This document shows, in pieces, positions 55,303-64,000 of a stretch of DNA of 64,000 nucleotides (within the stretch, counting starts at the first letter, position 1; the number at the start of each line of letters is the position of its first letter). The notes beneath the pieces are model-generated. The model worked only from the letters and a program-made list of their open reading frames with translations, ran no database searches and had not been told where the DNA came from. Position numbers and translations under genes: made by a program. Source of the DNA: a bacterium HR37 (GTDB lineage: Bacteria > Desulfobacterota_D > UBA1144 > Nemesobacterales > CSP1-2); assembly GCA_002898375.1 (NCBI GenBank), contig BEIN01000001.1:186001-250000 (forward strand). Reading direction: 5' to 3'.

Positions 55303-56562
55303 ATGGATGGATTAGCCTATCTTGACTCTCTTTGCCTGCACAGGGTAAAGCCTGGCCTATCAAGGATCCTTAAGATACTAGATGCCTTTGGTAACCCTCA
55401 ACACAGAGTTCCATCACTAATTGTGGGTGGCACAAACGGAAAAGGCTCCGTATCGGCAACCATATCTTCCGTTCTTGAATCCCAGGGATACAAAACCGCC
55501 CTCTACACATCCCCCCACCTCCTAAGCGTTACGGAAAGAATAAAGGTAAACGGTAGGGAAATCCCAGTTGATACACTCTCAAACCTGCTCTTAGAGATTA
55601 AAGAGGTTGCTCTAAAGCTTCATGAAGAACCCAGTTTCTTTGAGGTATTAACCGCTGTAGCTTTCCTATACTTTGCCGGGGAAAAAGCCGATATCTCCGT
55701 ACTTGAGGTTGGTATGGGAGGACGATGGGATGCAACAAATGTTGTAACCCCTCTTGTATCCGTAATTACAAACGTATCAATGGACCATATGGAGTTTCTT
55801 GGAAACACCATAGAAGAGATAGCCTCTGAGAAAGCAGGGATTATAAAGCCCAGTGTCCCTGTTGTAACAGGAGCAAGGGATAAAGCCCTTAGAAAGATAG
55901 AGCTAGTAGCCAGAGAAAACCTCTCACCCACAGTAGTGCTTTATAGAGACTTTGCATATGAGGGCAAAAATCCAAAAAACTTTACCTACCTTGGACCACT
56001 CTGGCACCTAAAGGGGCTTTCCCTTAACCTCCAGGGCCTCTTCCAACTTGAAAATGCCTCGGTTGCAATCTCAGCACTTGAGTGCCTATCCCGATATCAC
56101 GGGATAAAGATTGAAGAAAACAACCTGCGAACCGCTCTTTCCACAACCAGGTGGGAGGGAAGAATGGAGGTTCTAAGGGAATCCCCTCCTCTTATCCTTG
56201 ATGGTGCACACAACAGAGCAGGGGCAGCAGCCCTTAGAGACTCCCTTAAACACATGTTCCCAGGAAAACGCTTTGTGTTTCTAATAGGGATGCTTTCAGA
56301 TAAGGATCATTCAGGCTACATAGAAGAGCTGGTAGAGATAACAGATACTGTGGTTGTAACAAACATCCCATCTAAGAGGGGAACGGATGCAAAAACCCTT
56401 GCCTCTAAATTTAGGTACCACACTAACAGGGTGGAGGTTGTAGAGGATATAGAAAAGGCCCTCTGTAGGGTAGCTAACCTAGAGGCTCCCGTTTGCATTA
56501 CCGGGTCCCTCTACCTTGTAGCTGAGGCAAAAAAACTTCTTGGCAAAGAGGTTTTGTTGTAG
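55303..56562 (+). CDS. folC: Folylpolyglutamate/dihydrofolate synthase
   Basis: 419-aa Mur-ligase-family enzyme that adds glutamate to folates. The ATP loop GGTNGKGSVSATI (about 42), EVGMGGRWDATN and the Lys/His in SMDHMEFLG are present. Together with folP it gives two folate genes in the window. Confidence 0.94.
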   Translation: MDGLAYLDSLCLHRVKPGLSRILKILDAFGNPQHRVPSLIVGGTNGKGSVSATISSVLESQGYKTALYTSPHLLSVTERIKVNGREIPVDTLSNLLLEIKEVALKLHEEPSFFEVLTAVAFLYFAGEKADISVLEVGMGGRWDATNVVTPLVSVITNVSMDHMEFLGNTIEEIASEKAGIIKPSVPVVTGARDKALRKIELVARENLSPTVVLYRDFAYEGKNPKNFTYLGPLWHLKGLSLNLQGLFQLENASVAISALECLSRYHGIKIEENNLRTALSTTRWEGRMEVLRESPPLILDGAHNRAGAAALRDSLKHMFPGKRFVFLIGMLSDKDHSGYIEELVEITDTVVVTNIPSKRGTDAKTLASKFRYHTNRVEVVEDIEKALCRVANLEAPVCITGSLYLVAEAKKLLGKEVLL

Positions 56563-56612
56563 CTCCTTTCTGTATAATATGTTACTATTTGCTTGAAGAA
56601 GGAGCAGACACC

Positions 56613-57647
56613 ATGAAGAAACTAGGAGTTATTTTCGATAACCTCTACCTTCAACATGATAACGGTATGGGACACCCTGAATCCCCCCAGAGACTGCTTG
56701 CCATCCACGACATGTTAACAACCACCGGACTTATTAACGAAGTAACACGCATTAATCCACGTGATGCAACCCAGGAAGAGATATGCCTTGTACACGACCC
56801 AGAGTACTTTAACCTCATAAAATCCACCCGGGGAAGACCCCGCATCTTTTTGGACCCGGATACATCAACATCCCCCCTCTCCTTTGATGCAGCACTAAGA
56901 GCCGCAGGAGGAATGCTCTCTGGTATAGACAGTGTTGTTAAAAAGGAGGTGGATATAGCCTTTGCCCTTGTGCGTCCACCAGGACATCATGCCGAGAAAA
57001 ACAGAGCCATGGGGTTTTGCCTTTTTAATAACATTGCAGTGGGAGCTGCCTACGCTATAAACTCTTATGGATTTAAACGAATCCTGATCGTTGATTGGGA
57101 TCTGCACCATGGAAACGGCACACAGAACATATTCTATACCTCCCCCAACGTACTTTACTTCTCCCTTCACCAGTATCCCTACTATCCAGGAACCGGTGGG
57201 ATAAACGAGGTGGGAGCAAAAGAAGGAACCGGCTACAACGTAAATGTCCCGCTGCCTGCCGGTATGGGGGATAAAGAGTACATTAAGGTGTTCTTTGAGA
57301 TACTCGGGCCCATTGCGCAACAGTACAGACCTGAAATCGTCCTTGTTTCAGCGGGTTTTGATCCCTACTTTGATGACCCTCTTGGGGGCATGCAGGTTAC
57401 CCCCAGTGGTTTTGCCCAGATGGGAAGATTCCTTAAAGAGCTTGCAGAATCCGTATGCGATGGCAGGCTTGTGCTTATCCTTGAGGGGGGATATAACCTT
57501 GAAGGACTCTGGCACTCAACCAAAGCTGTTATAGAGGAGCTAATCGGTAAGAGAAAAACCAGGTATGAGGATAAAGACAATGTAACAAAGGCTGATGCGG
57601 TAATTGAACAGGTTAAAAAGGTGCAATCACAGTTTTGGAGGTTTTAA
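56613..57647 (+). CDS. Histone-deacetylase-family amidohydrolase (AcuC/acetylpolyamine type)
   Basis: 344-aa zinc deacetylase. Active-site RPPGHHAEKNRAMGFCLFNN (about 123-142) contains the catalytic His pair; DWDLHHGNGTQ gives the zinc Asp and His, and SAGFDPYFDDPLGG a further Asp. It could remove acetyl groups from acetyl-CoA synthetase lysines, polyamines or other substrates. The start at 56613 follows AAGGAG; a frame 24 bp longer is less likely. The 3' end overlaps the convergent dnaC-type gene by 21 bp. Confidence 0.9.
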   Translation: MKKLGVIFDNLYLQHDNGMGHPESPQRLLAIHDMLTTTGLINEVTRINPRDATQEEICLVHDPEYFNLIKSTRGRPRIFLDPDTSTSPLSFDAALRAAGGMLSGIDSVVKKEVDIAFALVRPPGHHAEKNRAMGFCLFNNIAVGAAYAINSYGFKRILIVDWDLHHGNGTQNIFYTSPNVLYFSLHQYPYYPGTGGINEVGAKEGTGYNVNVPLPAGMGDKEYIKVFFEILGPIAQQYRPEIVLVSAGFDPYFDDPLGGMQVTPSGFAQMGRFLKELAESVCDGRLVLILEGGYNLEGLWHSTKAVIEELIGKRKTRYEDKDNVTKADAVIEQVKKVQSQFWRF

Positions 57648-58460
57648 CACCCTCTTACCTGCCTTTCTAAAGTCCCTCCCTTCCATATAGATGAACTCAC
57701 ACATCTCATACAGCCTGGATGCAATTCTTGCTCCTACCCTTTCTTCAAGTATCTCTCTATCCTCGTACTCTTCCTGACTGGTTACAAAGTCTCTGGCAAT
57801 GTAGTTTGTGGTAATAAGGGTGGTTTTTGAGGCATTATATCTCTTTGAGATTAACTGATCCAGGATATTTAACTCCCACTCGTTTGTCTTCCCCTTACCA
57901 AGCTCATCTATAACCAGAACCTCAGTCTCTATAAGGGGAAGTAAAACCTCATTTTCAGGGGTACCAAGTGAGTATGCCTCCTTTAGCTCTGAGAGAAGAA
58001 AGAAAAAGTCCTTAAATAAGCACCTTACACCGTACTTAAGGGTAAGCTCAGATATAGCACCTATTGCAAGGTGGGTTTTGCCAAGACCTGCTTTTCCCAT
58101 AAGAAGGAACCCGCGCTTCTGTGGGTACATTTGAACAAACTCCTTTGCATACTTAAGAGCGTATTTGTGGGTTTCGTGTTTCGGTTGAAAGGTATCTACT
58201 TGAAGCACGTGTGAGTACTTTGCAGGAATGCCAGCAAGATTGTAAAGGTTTACATTCCTCCTTATAACCCCACAAACCCTGCAAGCTGAAATATACGTAT
58301 ACCCTTTCTTATCCTTAACGATATTAACACCCCTTCCACCGCACTCACTGCACCCGGTAACGCACCCACATATGCGTGACACAGCAAGATTCCCCCGCTT
58401 TTCAACCAGATACCCATTGCCATAACACCTCTCACAGCCTATCTCCATTGCCTTGCCCAC
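57627..58460 (-). CDS. DnaC/IstB-type helicase-loader ATPase
   Basis: 277-aa AAA+ protein. An N-terminal Cys-rich zinc region (CERCYGNGY, CGCVTGCSECGGRG, CRVCG; about 9-66) leads to the ATPase with Walker A MGKAGLGKTHLAIG (about 121-134) and Walker B EVLVIDELGKG. It likely loads the replicative helicase. The first start is GTG at 58460, overlapping the stop of the upstream gene; an ATG at 58448 is also possible. Confidence 0.88.
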   Translation of the reverse strand: MGKAMEIGCERCYGNGYLVEKRGNLAVSRICGCVTGCSECGGRGVNIVKDKKGYTYISACRVCGVIRRNVNLYNLAGIPAKYSHVLQVDTFQPKHETHKYALKYAKEFVQMYPQKRGFLLMGKAGLGKTHLAIGAISELTLKYGVRCLFKDFFFLLSELKEAYSLGTPENEVLLPLIETEVLVIDELGKGKTNEWELNILDQLISKRYNASKTTLITTNYIARDFVTSQEEYEDREILEERVGARIASRLYEMCEFIYMEGRDFRKAGKRVLKPPKL

Positions 58461-59074
58461 TAAGCTAAATCTATCAAGCCGTATTTTCTCTTAAGAACCA
58501 GATTTCGAAAAAACAAAAGGCTTTCCCTAAAAGCCTTCTCCGTTACAAACTCTCTCCTGTTGCTTGCAAGTTTCTCCGCCTGAGATAAAACCTCTTCCCT
58601 TTCTGCATCCGAAAGCCTTTTAAAAAACTCCTCATACATCCACCCCTCTACCTCACCTATGGCCCCAAAAAACTCCTCTTCCGTTGCCTTAATACCTAAA
58701 ATCTTCTCCCTTAAGTGGATATAAACTGACTTTACCCTCCGGTCCTTCTCCTTCCTTATGGCATCTCCTACCCTTTCTATAACAGAGGCCTTTATCTGTT
58801 CAGCCCTACCGGCTTCCTCTCTTCCCACCTTCTCCCCTCTCTTCCACACCCTTGCTACCCTTTCAACAAACGGAGCACAGCTACTAAGGCTTAACCCTCC
58901 TCTTCCCTTTCTTGCCCCCTCCTTAAAAGCTACCCTTATTCCCTGTAGAACTGCTTCCTTTGGAATCTTTCTCTTTTGCCACTCAAGAATCATACTGTAG
59001 TCTCTGGGTGAAAGCATGATCCCCTTTCCTGTTAGGGCAAGAAAGTACCTCTCTATATCCTTTACATACCCCAC
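58460..59074 (-). CDS. Unknown partner of the DnaC-type loader
   Basis: 204-aa largely helical, strongly charged protein with no recognised domain. The N-terminal part (about 1-75, IERYFLALTGKGIMLSPRDY) resembles the loose helical start of primosome-type proteins; a long Arg/Lys/Glu-rich helix follows. It starts with GTG and its stop overlaps the loader start by 1 bp, so the pair is co-translated and may work together at replication initiation. Placement is firm; function is inference. Confidence 0.65.
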   Translation of the reverse strand: MGYVKDIERYFLALTGKGIMLSPRDYSMILEWQKRKIPKEAVLQGIRVAFKEGARKGRGGLSLSSCAPFVERVARVWKRGEKVGREEAGRAEQIKASVIERVGDAIRKEKDRRVKSVYIHLREKILGIKATEEEFFGAIGEVEGWMYEEFFKRLSDAEREEVLSQAEKLASNRREFVTEKAFRESLLFFRNLVLKRKYGLIDLA

Positions 59075-59132
59075 TTCCCTATCTATTCTAACAGAATAAC
59101 ACCTAGGGTGTAAATTAAAAAGAAGCCTCTCT

Positions 59133-59807
59133 CTAGGCTACTGCTTTATCTATCTCCTTTCTCATTGCACGTATTGTCTCAAGGTAGTCCTCAGTGTGGA
59201 AGATCCCTGATCCCGAAACAAATACATCTGCCCCTGCTTTTGCAACCTCTCCTATGTTACTTAGCTTGATTCCCCCATCGACTTCAAGAAGCGGTTTGTG
59301 AGAAGAGCTATCAATTACCTCTCTAACGCGTCTTATCTTACCAATCATGGACTCTATAAACCTTTGTCCTGCAAATCCAGGCTCTACTGTCATAATGAGT
59401 ATGAGGTCTATGTAAGGGAAGATTTCATCTAGAACGGATATGGGTGTTGCCGGATTTAACGCAACCCCAGCCATAACCCCGTGGGATCTGATCCTGGAAA
59501 CGGTACTGTGCAGAAGCTTACAGCTCTCTACCTGAACCGTAATGACTTTAACAAATGGCTTTCCCGCTTCAAAAAACGCATCTATAAAATCCTCGGGGTT
59601 GTCTATCATAAGGTGGATATCCATGGGTGGTGGATTAAGTTTCCTTATGCACTCCACTATCGGTATGCCTATGCTTATATTGGGGACAAAGTGACCATCC
59701 ATTACATCAACGTGAAGCCAGTCTGCCCCTGCCTGTTGTACAGCCTTTACCTCTTCAGCCAGCCTTGTAAAGTCTGCTGCAAGTATTGATGGAGCTATAA
59801 GTTTCAT
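59133..59807 (-). CDS. rpe: Ribulose-phosphate 3-epimerase
   Basis: 224-aa TIM barrel of the pentose phosphate/Calvin pathways. IAPSILAADFTRL at the start, DWLHVDVMDGHFVPN (metal site), MTVEPGFAGQRF and EVDGGIK (catalytic Asp) are present. It lies 58 bp upstream of the unknown loader partner gene on the same strand. Confidence 0.95.
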   Translation of the reverse strand: MKLIAPSILAADFTRLAEEVKAVQQAGADWLHVDVMDGHFVPNISIGIPIVECIRKLNPPPMDIHLMIDNPEDFIDAFFEAGKPFVKVITVQVESCKLLHSTVSRIRSHGVMAGVALNPATPISVLDEIFPYIDLILIMTVEPGFAGQRFIESMIGKIRRVREVIDSSSHKPLLEVDGGIKLSNIGEVAKAGADVFVSGSGIFHTEDYLETIRAMRKEIDKAVA

Positions 59808-59895
59808 CTCTGTATAAATACGTATCTGATCTAGATTGCTATCGCTAAAATTCTAAACGGAATTATCCACACTTCAAGACTTGCCCTGTAATTTC

Positions 59896-59923
59896 TTGAC
59901 ATATATAGTGAAAAGTATATAGT
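59896..59923 (+). promoter_or_regulatory. metK promoter
   Basis: TTGACA (59896-59901) and TATAGT (59918-59923) are 16 nt apart. GGGAGG at 59951-59956 is the ribosome site for the ATG at 59967. The leader of about 37 nt is too short for a SAM riboswitch. Confidence 0.75.
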
Positions 59924-59966
59924 TTTTTCGCTATCCTGATAATAAAATTGGGGAGGTTTTACCTAT

Positions 59967-61130
59967 ATGAATCTAGGAGGCAGTTTTATTTTTACCTCAG
60001 AATCGGTAACCGAGGGGCACCCTGATAAAATGGCAGATCAGATCTCAGATGCTATACTTGATGCTGTAATAGCTCAAGACCCAATGTGTAGGGTTGCATG
60101 TGAAACCCTACTTACAACCGGACTCGTTGTTGTAGCTGGGGAGTTTACAACAACTGCAACGGTTGATATTCCCCACATTGTAAGGGATACAATAAAAGAG
60201 ATAGGTTACACTGATGGTGCTATGGGGTTTGATGCTGATAACTGTGGGGTGATGGTGGCAATAGGGAAGCAGTCCCCAGACATTGCCATCGGGGTTAATC
60301 CAGCAGGGGAAAAAGAGCAGGGAGCTGGTGATCAAGGGCTTATGTTTGGCTATGCCATAGATGAAACCCCCGAGCTTATGCCAGCCCCTATAATGTACTC
60401 TCACAAGCTTGCAAAACGGCTTGCCGAGGTTAGAAAGAACAAAACCCTTCCATTTCTAAGACCTGATGGAAAAACCCAGGTTACCGTAAGGTACGAGGAG
60501 GGTAAGCCTGTAGCTGTTGAGGTAATAGTTGTTTCTGCACAGCACTCCCCGGAGGTTAGCAACTCCACCATCTACGAGGCAATCGTTGAGGAGGTGGTAA
60601 AACCTGTGGTTCCCCCTGAGCTTCTCTCACCTAAGACCAGGATCCTCGTAAACCCTACAGGCAGGTTTGTTATAGGTGGGCCCAAAGGGGATACCGGACT
60701 TACCGGACGAAAGATTATAATAGATACATATGGTGGATGGGCACGACACGGTGGGGGAGCCTTTTCGGGAAAAGACCCATCAAAGGTTGATAGAAGTGCA
60801 AGCTATATGGCCCGTTACATTGCAAAGAACGTGGTTGCTTCTGGCCTTGCAAAGCAGTGTGAAGTACAGCTTGCATATGCAATTGGGGTTGCAGAGCCTG
60901 TTTCTGTTATGATAAATACCTTTGGAACAGGAATTGTTCCCGAGGATGTAATCTCCAGAGCGGTAAGGGAGGTTTTTGACCTCAGACCCAGAGGTATTAT
61001 TGGTTCTCTTAACCTTCTTAGACCAATTTATCGGAAGACAGCAGCCTATGGTCATTTCGGAAGGAGTGAGGAGGAGTTCTACTGGGAACGGACTGATAAG
61101 GTCAATGAGCTTAAAAACGCGGTTAGATAG
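59967..61130 (+). CDS. metK: S-adenosylmethionine synthetase
   Basis: 387-aa enzyme that makes SAM from methionine and [20 protein letters not shown] at the start, the [12 protein letters not shown] loop and [16 protein letters not shown] are all intact. It leads the metK-ahcY-xerD unit, giving SAM production and recycling of its by-product together. Confidence 0.97.
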   Translation: MNLGGSFIFTSESVTEGHPDKMADQISDAILDAVIAQDPMCRVACETLLTTGLVVVAGEFTTTATVDIPHIVRDTIKEIGYTDGAMGFDADNCGVMVAIGKQSPDIAIGVNPAGEKEQGAGDQGLMFGYAIDETPELMPAPIMYSHKLAKRLAEVRKNKTLPFLRPDGKTQVTVRYEEGKPVAVEVIVVSAQHSPEVSNSTIYEAIVEEVVKPVVPPELLSPKTRILVNPTGRFVIGGPKGDTGLTGRKIIIDTYGGWARHGGGAFSGKDPSKVDRSASYMARYIAKNVVASGLAKQCEVQLAYAIGVAEPVSVMINTFGTGIVPEDVISRAVREVFDLRPRGIIGSLNLLRPIYRKTAAYGHFGRSEEEFYWERTDKVNELKNAVR

Positions 61131-61143
61131 GGCCATATATTAA

Positions 61144-62424
<1,281 letters not shown>

Positions 62425-62427
62425 TAG

Positions 62428-63321
62428 ATGGGTATAGATACCCTTATTGATTCCTTTCTCTCTTATCTGGAAGTGGTAAAGGGACTTTCAAAGAACACGG
62501 TAGAGTCTTACCAAAGGGATATCTCCAGGTTTGCAGGGTATCTTGAAGATAAGCAGATACACGATCTTAACTCCATTGATTACAGAACCGTTTTGGATTT
62601 TCTATCATATCTAAGAACCAGAGGGCTTGGGGCACGTTCTTTAGCAAGAACCCTGGTATCTGTAAGACAGTTTTTTAAGTTTCTTCTGCTGGAAAAGATT
62701 GTTTCTAAAGACCCTGTGTTTTTGATTCGCTCACCCAAAGTTCAAAAAAAGATCCCTGAGGTGCTCTCCATTGAGGAGGTTGATGTACTCCTTTCTGTAC
62801 CTGATGAATCCACTGCTGAGGGTATAAGGGATAGGGCTATGCTTGAAGTTCTTTATGCAACTGGTATTAGGGTTTCTGAACTTGTTCTTTTAGAGCTAAA
62901 CAGTATAAATCTTGAGCTAGGATATGTGGTTGTCTATGGTAAGGGGGGTAAAGAAAGGCTTGTTCCAATTGGTGAGAAGGCAAAGGAGAAGTTAAGACAA
63001 TACCTTGGTGCCTCAAGACCTCATCTCCTAAAGAATAAGACCTCATCTTATCTTTTTGTATCAAGACGTGGGAAGAGGCTAACACGCCAGGGCTTCTGGA
63101 AGATTCTAAAGGGATATGTGGTTAAGGCGGGTATCTCAAAGAATATAAGTCCCCATACATTACGTCACTCCTTTGCTACCCACCTGCTTCAGTGTGGTGC
63201 GGATCTCAGAACCATACAGCTTATGCTTGGGCATTCTGATATCTCAACAACACAGATATATACCCACATTGAAAGGGAAAGGCTAAAGGAAATTCATAAG
63301 AAGTTTCATCCAAGGTCATAG
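62428..63321 (+). CDS. xerD: Tyrosine recombinase XerD-like
   Basis: 297-aa site-specific recombinase. N-terminal SAM-like domain (1-90), catalytic domain with Arg in TGIRVSEL, Lys in YGKGGKERLVPI, HTLRHSFATHLL (HxxR), LGHSDIS and Tyr in TTQIYTHI. It resolves chromosome dimers. 3 bp after ahcY. XerC versus XerD cannot be fully told apart; no dif site was seen here. Confidence 0.9.
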   Translation: MGIDTLIDSFLSYLEVVKGLSKNTVESYQRDISRFAGYLEDKQIHDLNSIDYRTVLDFLSYLRTRGLGARSLARTLVSVRQFFKFLLLEKIVSKDPVFLIRSPKVQKKIPEVLSIEEVDVLLSVPDESTAEGIRDRAMLEVLYATGIRVSELVLLELNSINLELGYVVVYGKGGKERLVPIGEKAKEKLRQYLGASRPHLLKNKTSSYLFVSRRGKRLTRQGFWKILKGYVVKAGISKNISPHTLRHSFATHLLQCGADLRTIQLMLGHSDISTTQIYTHIERERLKEIHKKFHPRS

Positions 63322-63331
63322 GGAAGCGACT

Positions 63332-64000
63332 ATGGATTTTAATCTAAAACTGTTACTTATTCAGGTGCCGGTTATACTCTTTTCCCTTACGATACACGAG
63401 TTCTCTCATGCATGGGTTGCATATCTGTTGGGAGATGACACTGCTAAAAGACAGCGAAGGTTAACACTTAACCCACTTGTGCACCTGGATTTTGTTGGAA
63501 CTGTACTTATGTTTCTTGCTGGTTTTGGATGGGCAAAGCCTGTTCCGGTAAACTATCTTAATTTTAAAAACCCAAAGAGGGGATTGCTTCTTGTGGCCCT
63601 TGCAGGGCCTCTGTCGAATCTGCTAACTGCTCTTGTTGCTGGACTTATCTTAAGGATTCTTGTTCCCCTGGTAGTTGGTAGCTCAGTGATCCCTGGTGTG
63701 GTATCTGTATCTCTGGTAATGGTTATTCTTATGCTTCAATATGGAATTGCCCTTGCTGTGTTTAATATGATTCCACTGCCTCCTCTTGATGGGTCTAGAG
63801 TGCTCTATGGCTTGCTGCCTTCAAAACAGGCTGATTCCTATAGTCGTTTAGAACCTTATGGTGTTATGATCCTATTTGCCCTGTTTGTTTTTGGAGGCAA
63901 GCTCTTTTCCCATATTCTCTGGTATCCTGTCTCACTTCTTACGGTTTTGTTTTCAGGATATGATTACTTTCAGCTATCAAGTATAATTTACCATATTGCT
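63332..64000 (+). CDS. Site-2 protease-like M50 family membrane peptidase, cut by window end
   Basis: At least 223 aa, open to position 64000 with no stop, so the gene continues beyond the window. The zinc site LTIHEFSHAW (HExxH, about residue 23) and the third ligand in NMIPLPPLDGSR (about 151) mark the M50 family. Several hydrophobic helices are visible. It lies 10 bp after xerD behind an AGGGAAG ribosome site. It cleaves membrane proteins; substrate unknown. Confidence 0.92.
   Translation, partial: MDFNLKLLLIQVPVILFSLTIHEFSHAWVAYLLGDDTAKRQRRLTLNPLVHLDFVGTVLMFLAGFGWAKPVPVNYLNFKNPKRGLLLVALAGPLSNLLTALVAGLILRILVPLVVGSSVIPGVVSVSLVMVILMLQYGIALAVFNMIPLPPLDGSRVLYGLLPSKQADSYSRLEPYGVMILFALFVFGGKLFSHILWYPVSLLTVLFSGYDYFQLSSIIYHIA

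Noticed and set aside
59807-59966. SAM riboswitch before metK
   Set aside because: The promoter leaves only about 37 nt of leader; no riboswitch core is visible.

Overview
The window is 64 kb of a compact bacterial chromosome. It holds about 67 protein genes and no rRNA, tRNA, CRISPR array or insertion sequence that I can see. No gap between genes exceeds about 165 bp, and several convergent genes overlap at their 3' ends. By eye the base composition is in the low-to-mid 40s percent GC, arginine is mostly AGG/AGA and isoleucine often ATA, and the proteins are rich in Lys/Glu/Arg, which suggests a thermophile. A TolC-type outer-membrane protein, a TlpA lipoprotein, secreted proteins and PBP1A point to a Gram-negative envelope. 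The order ftsH-folP-cdaA-cdaR-glmM-pdxJ-acpS and the archaeal-type RNA ligase with its PIN partner would fit a deep lineage near Desulfobacterota, Nitrospirota or Aquificota. The sequence alone does not let me choose among them.

Layout. 1-8.7 kb: envelope, metal and redox genes (TolC-like protein, GGDEF protein, a His/Tyr-rich secreted protein, a CDF metal exporter, malic enzyme, FmdB zinc ribbon, CcdA/TlpA thiol-redox pair, a small Cys-containing secreted protein). 8.8-13.8 kb: HAD phosphatases, a CbiX-like chelatase, an M20 peptidase, a 3-hydroxyisobutyrate-dehydrogenase-like enzyme and a metallo-beta-lactamase-fold hydrolase. 13.8-18.1 kb: a leftward cluster of a ClC channel, a BtuF-like protein, a FetAB-like ABC exporter and an ArsR regulator. 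18.2-27 kb: a SYLF protein and the pyruvate dehydrogenase region, with divergent lpdA-lipB-TPR and aceE-aceF-lpd arms. 27-30.3 kb: an SDR, the RNA ligase/PIN pair, a small unknown gene and a CBS protein. 30.4-37.5 kb: ileS, a glycogen-debranching-type glucosidase, a glycosyltransferase and a nicotinamidase-like hydrolase. 37.6-43.3 kb: lutABC, two SDRs, a lone HPt protein, a second FmdB and a ComEA-like protein. 43.3-47.1 kb: PBP1A and a small ORF-cysK unit. 47.2-54.3 kb: the ftsH-to-acpS run. 54.3-59.8 kb: fur, a HIT protein, folC, a deacetylase-family protein, a DnaC-type loader with an unknown partner, and rpe. 59.9-64 kb: metK-ahcY-xerD and a site-2 protease cut by the window end.

How the genes fit together. 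LutABC would turn lactate into pyruvate, malic enzyme would also supply pyruvate, and the PDH complex (lipoylated with LipB) would feed acetyl-CoA. MetK and AhcY form two steps of the methyl cycle. CdaA/CdaR/GlmM link c-di-AMP to cell-wall precursor supply.

The most notable points for a second look are the RNA ligase/PIN pair, the DnaC partner protein, a dyad motif that occurs on both sides of the small ORF-cysK unit, and several first genes whose -10-like box sits only 8-12 nt before the start codon with no Shine-Dalgarno sequence, which suggests leaderless mRNAs.
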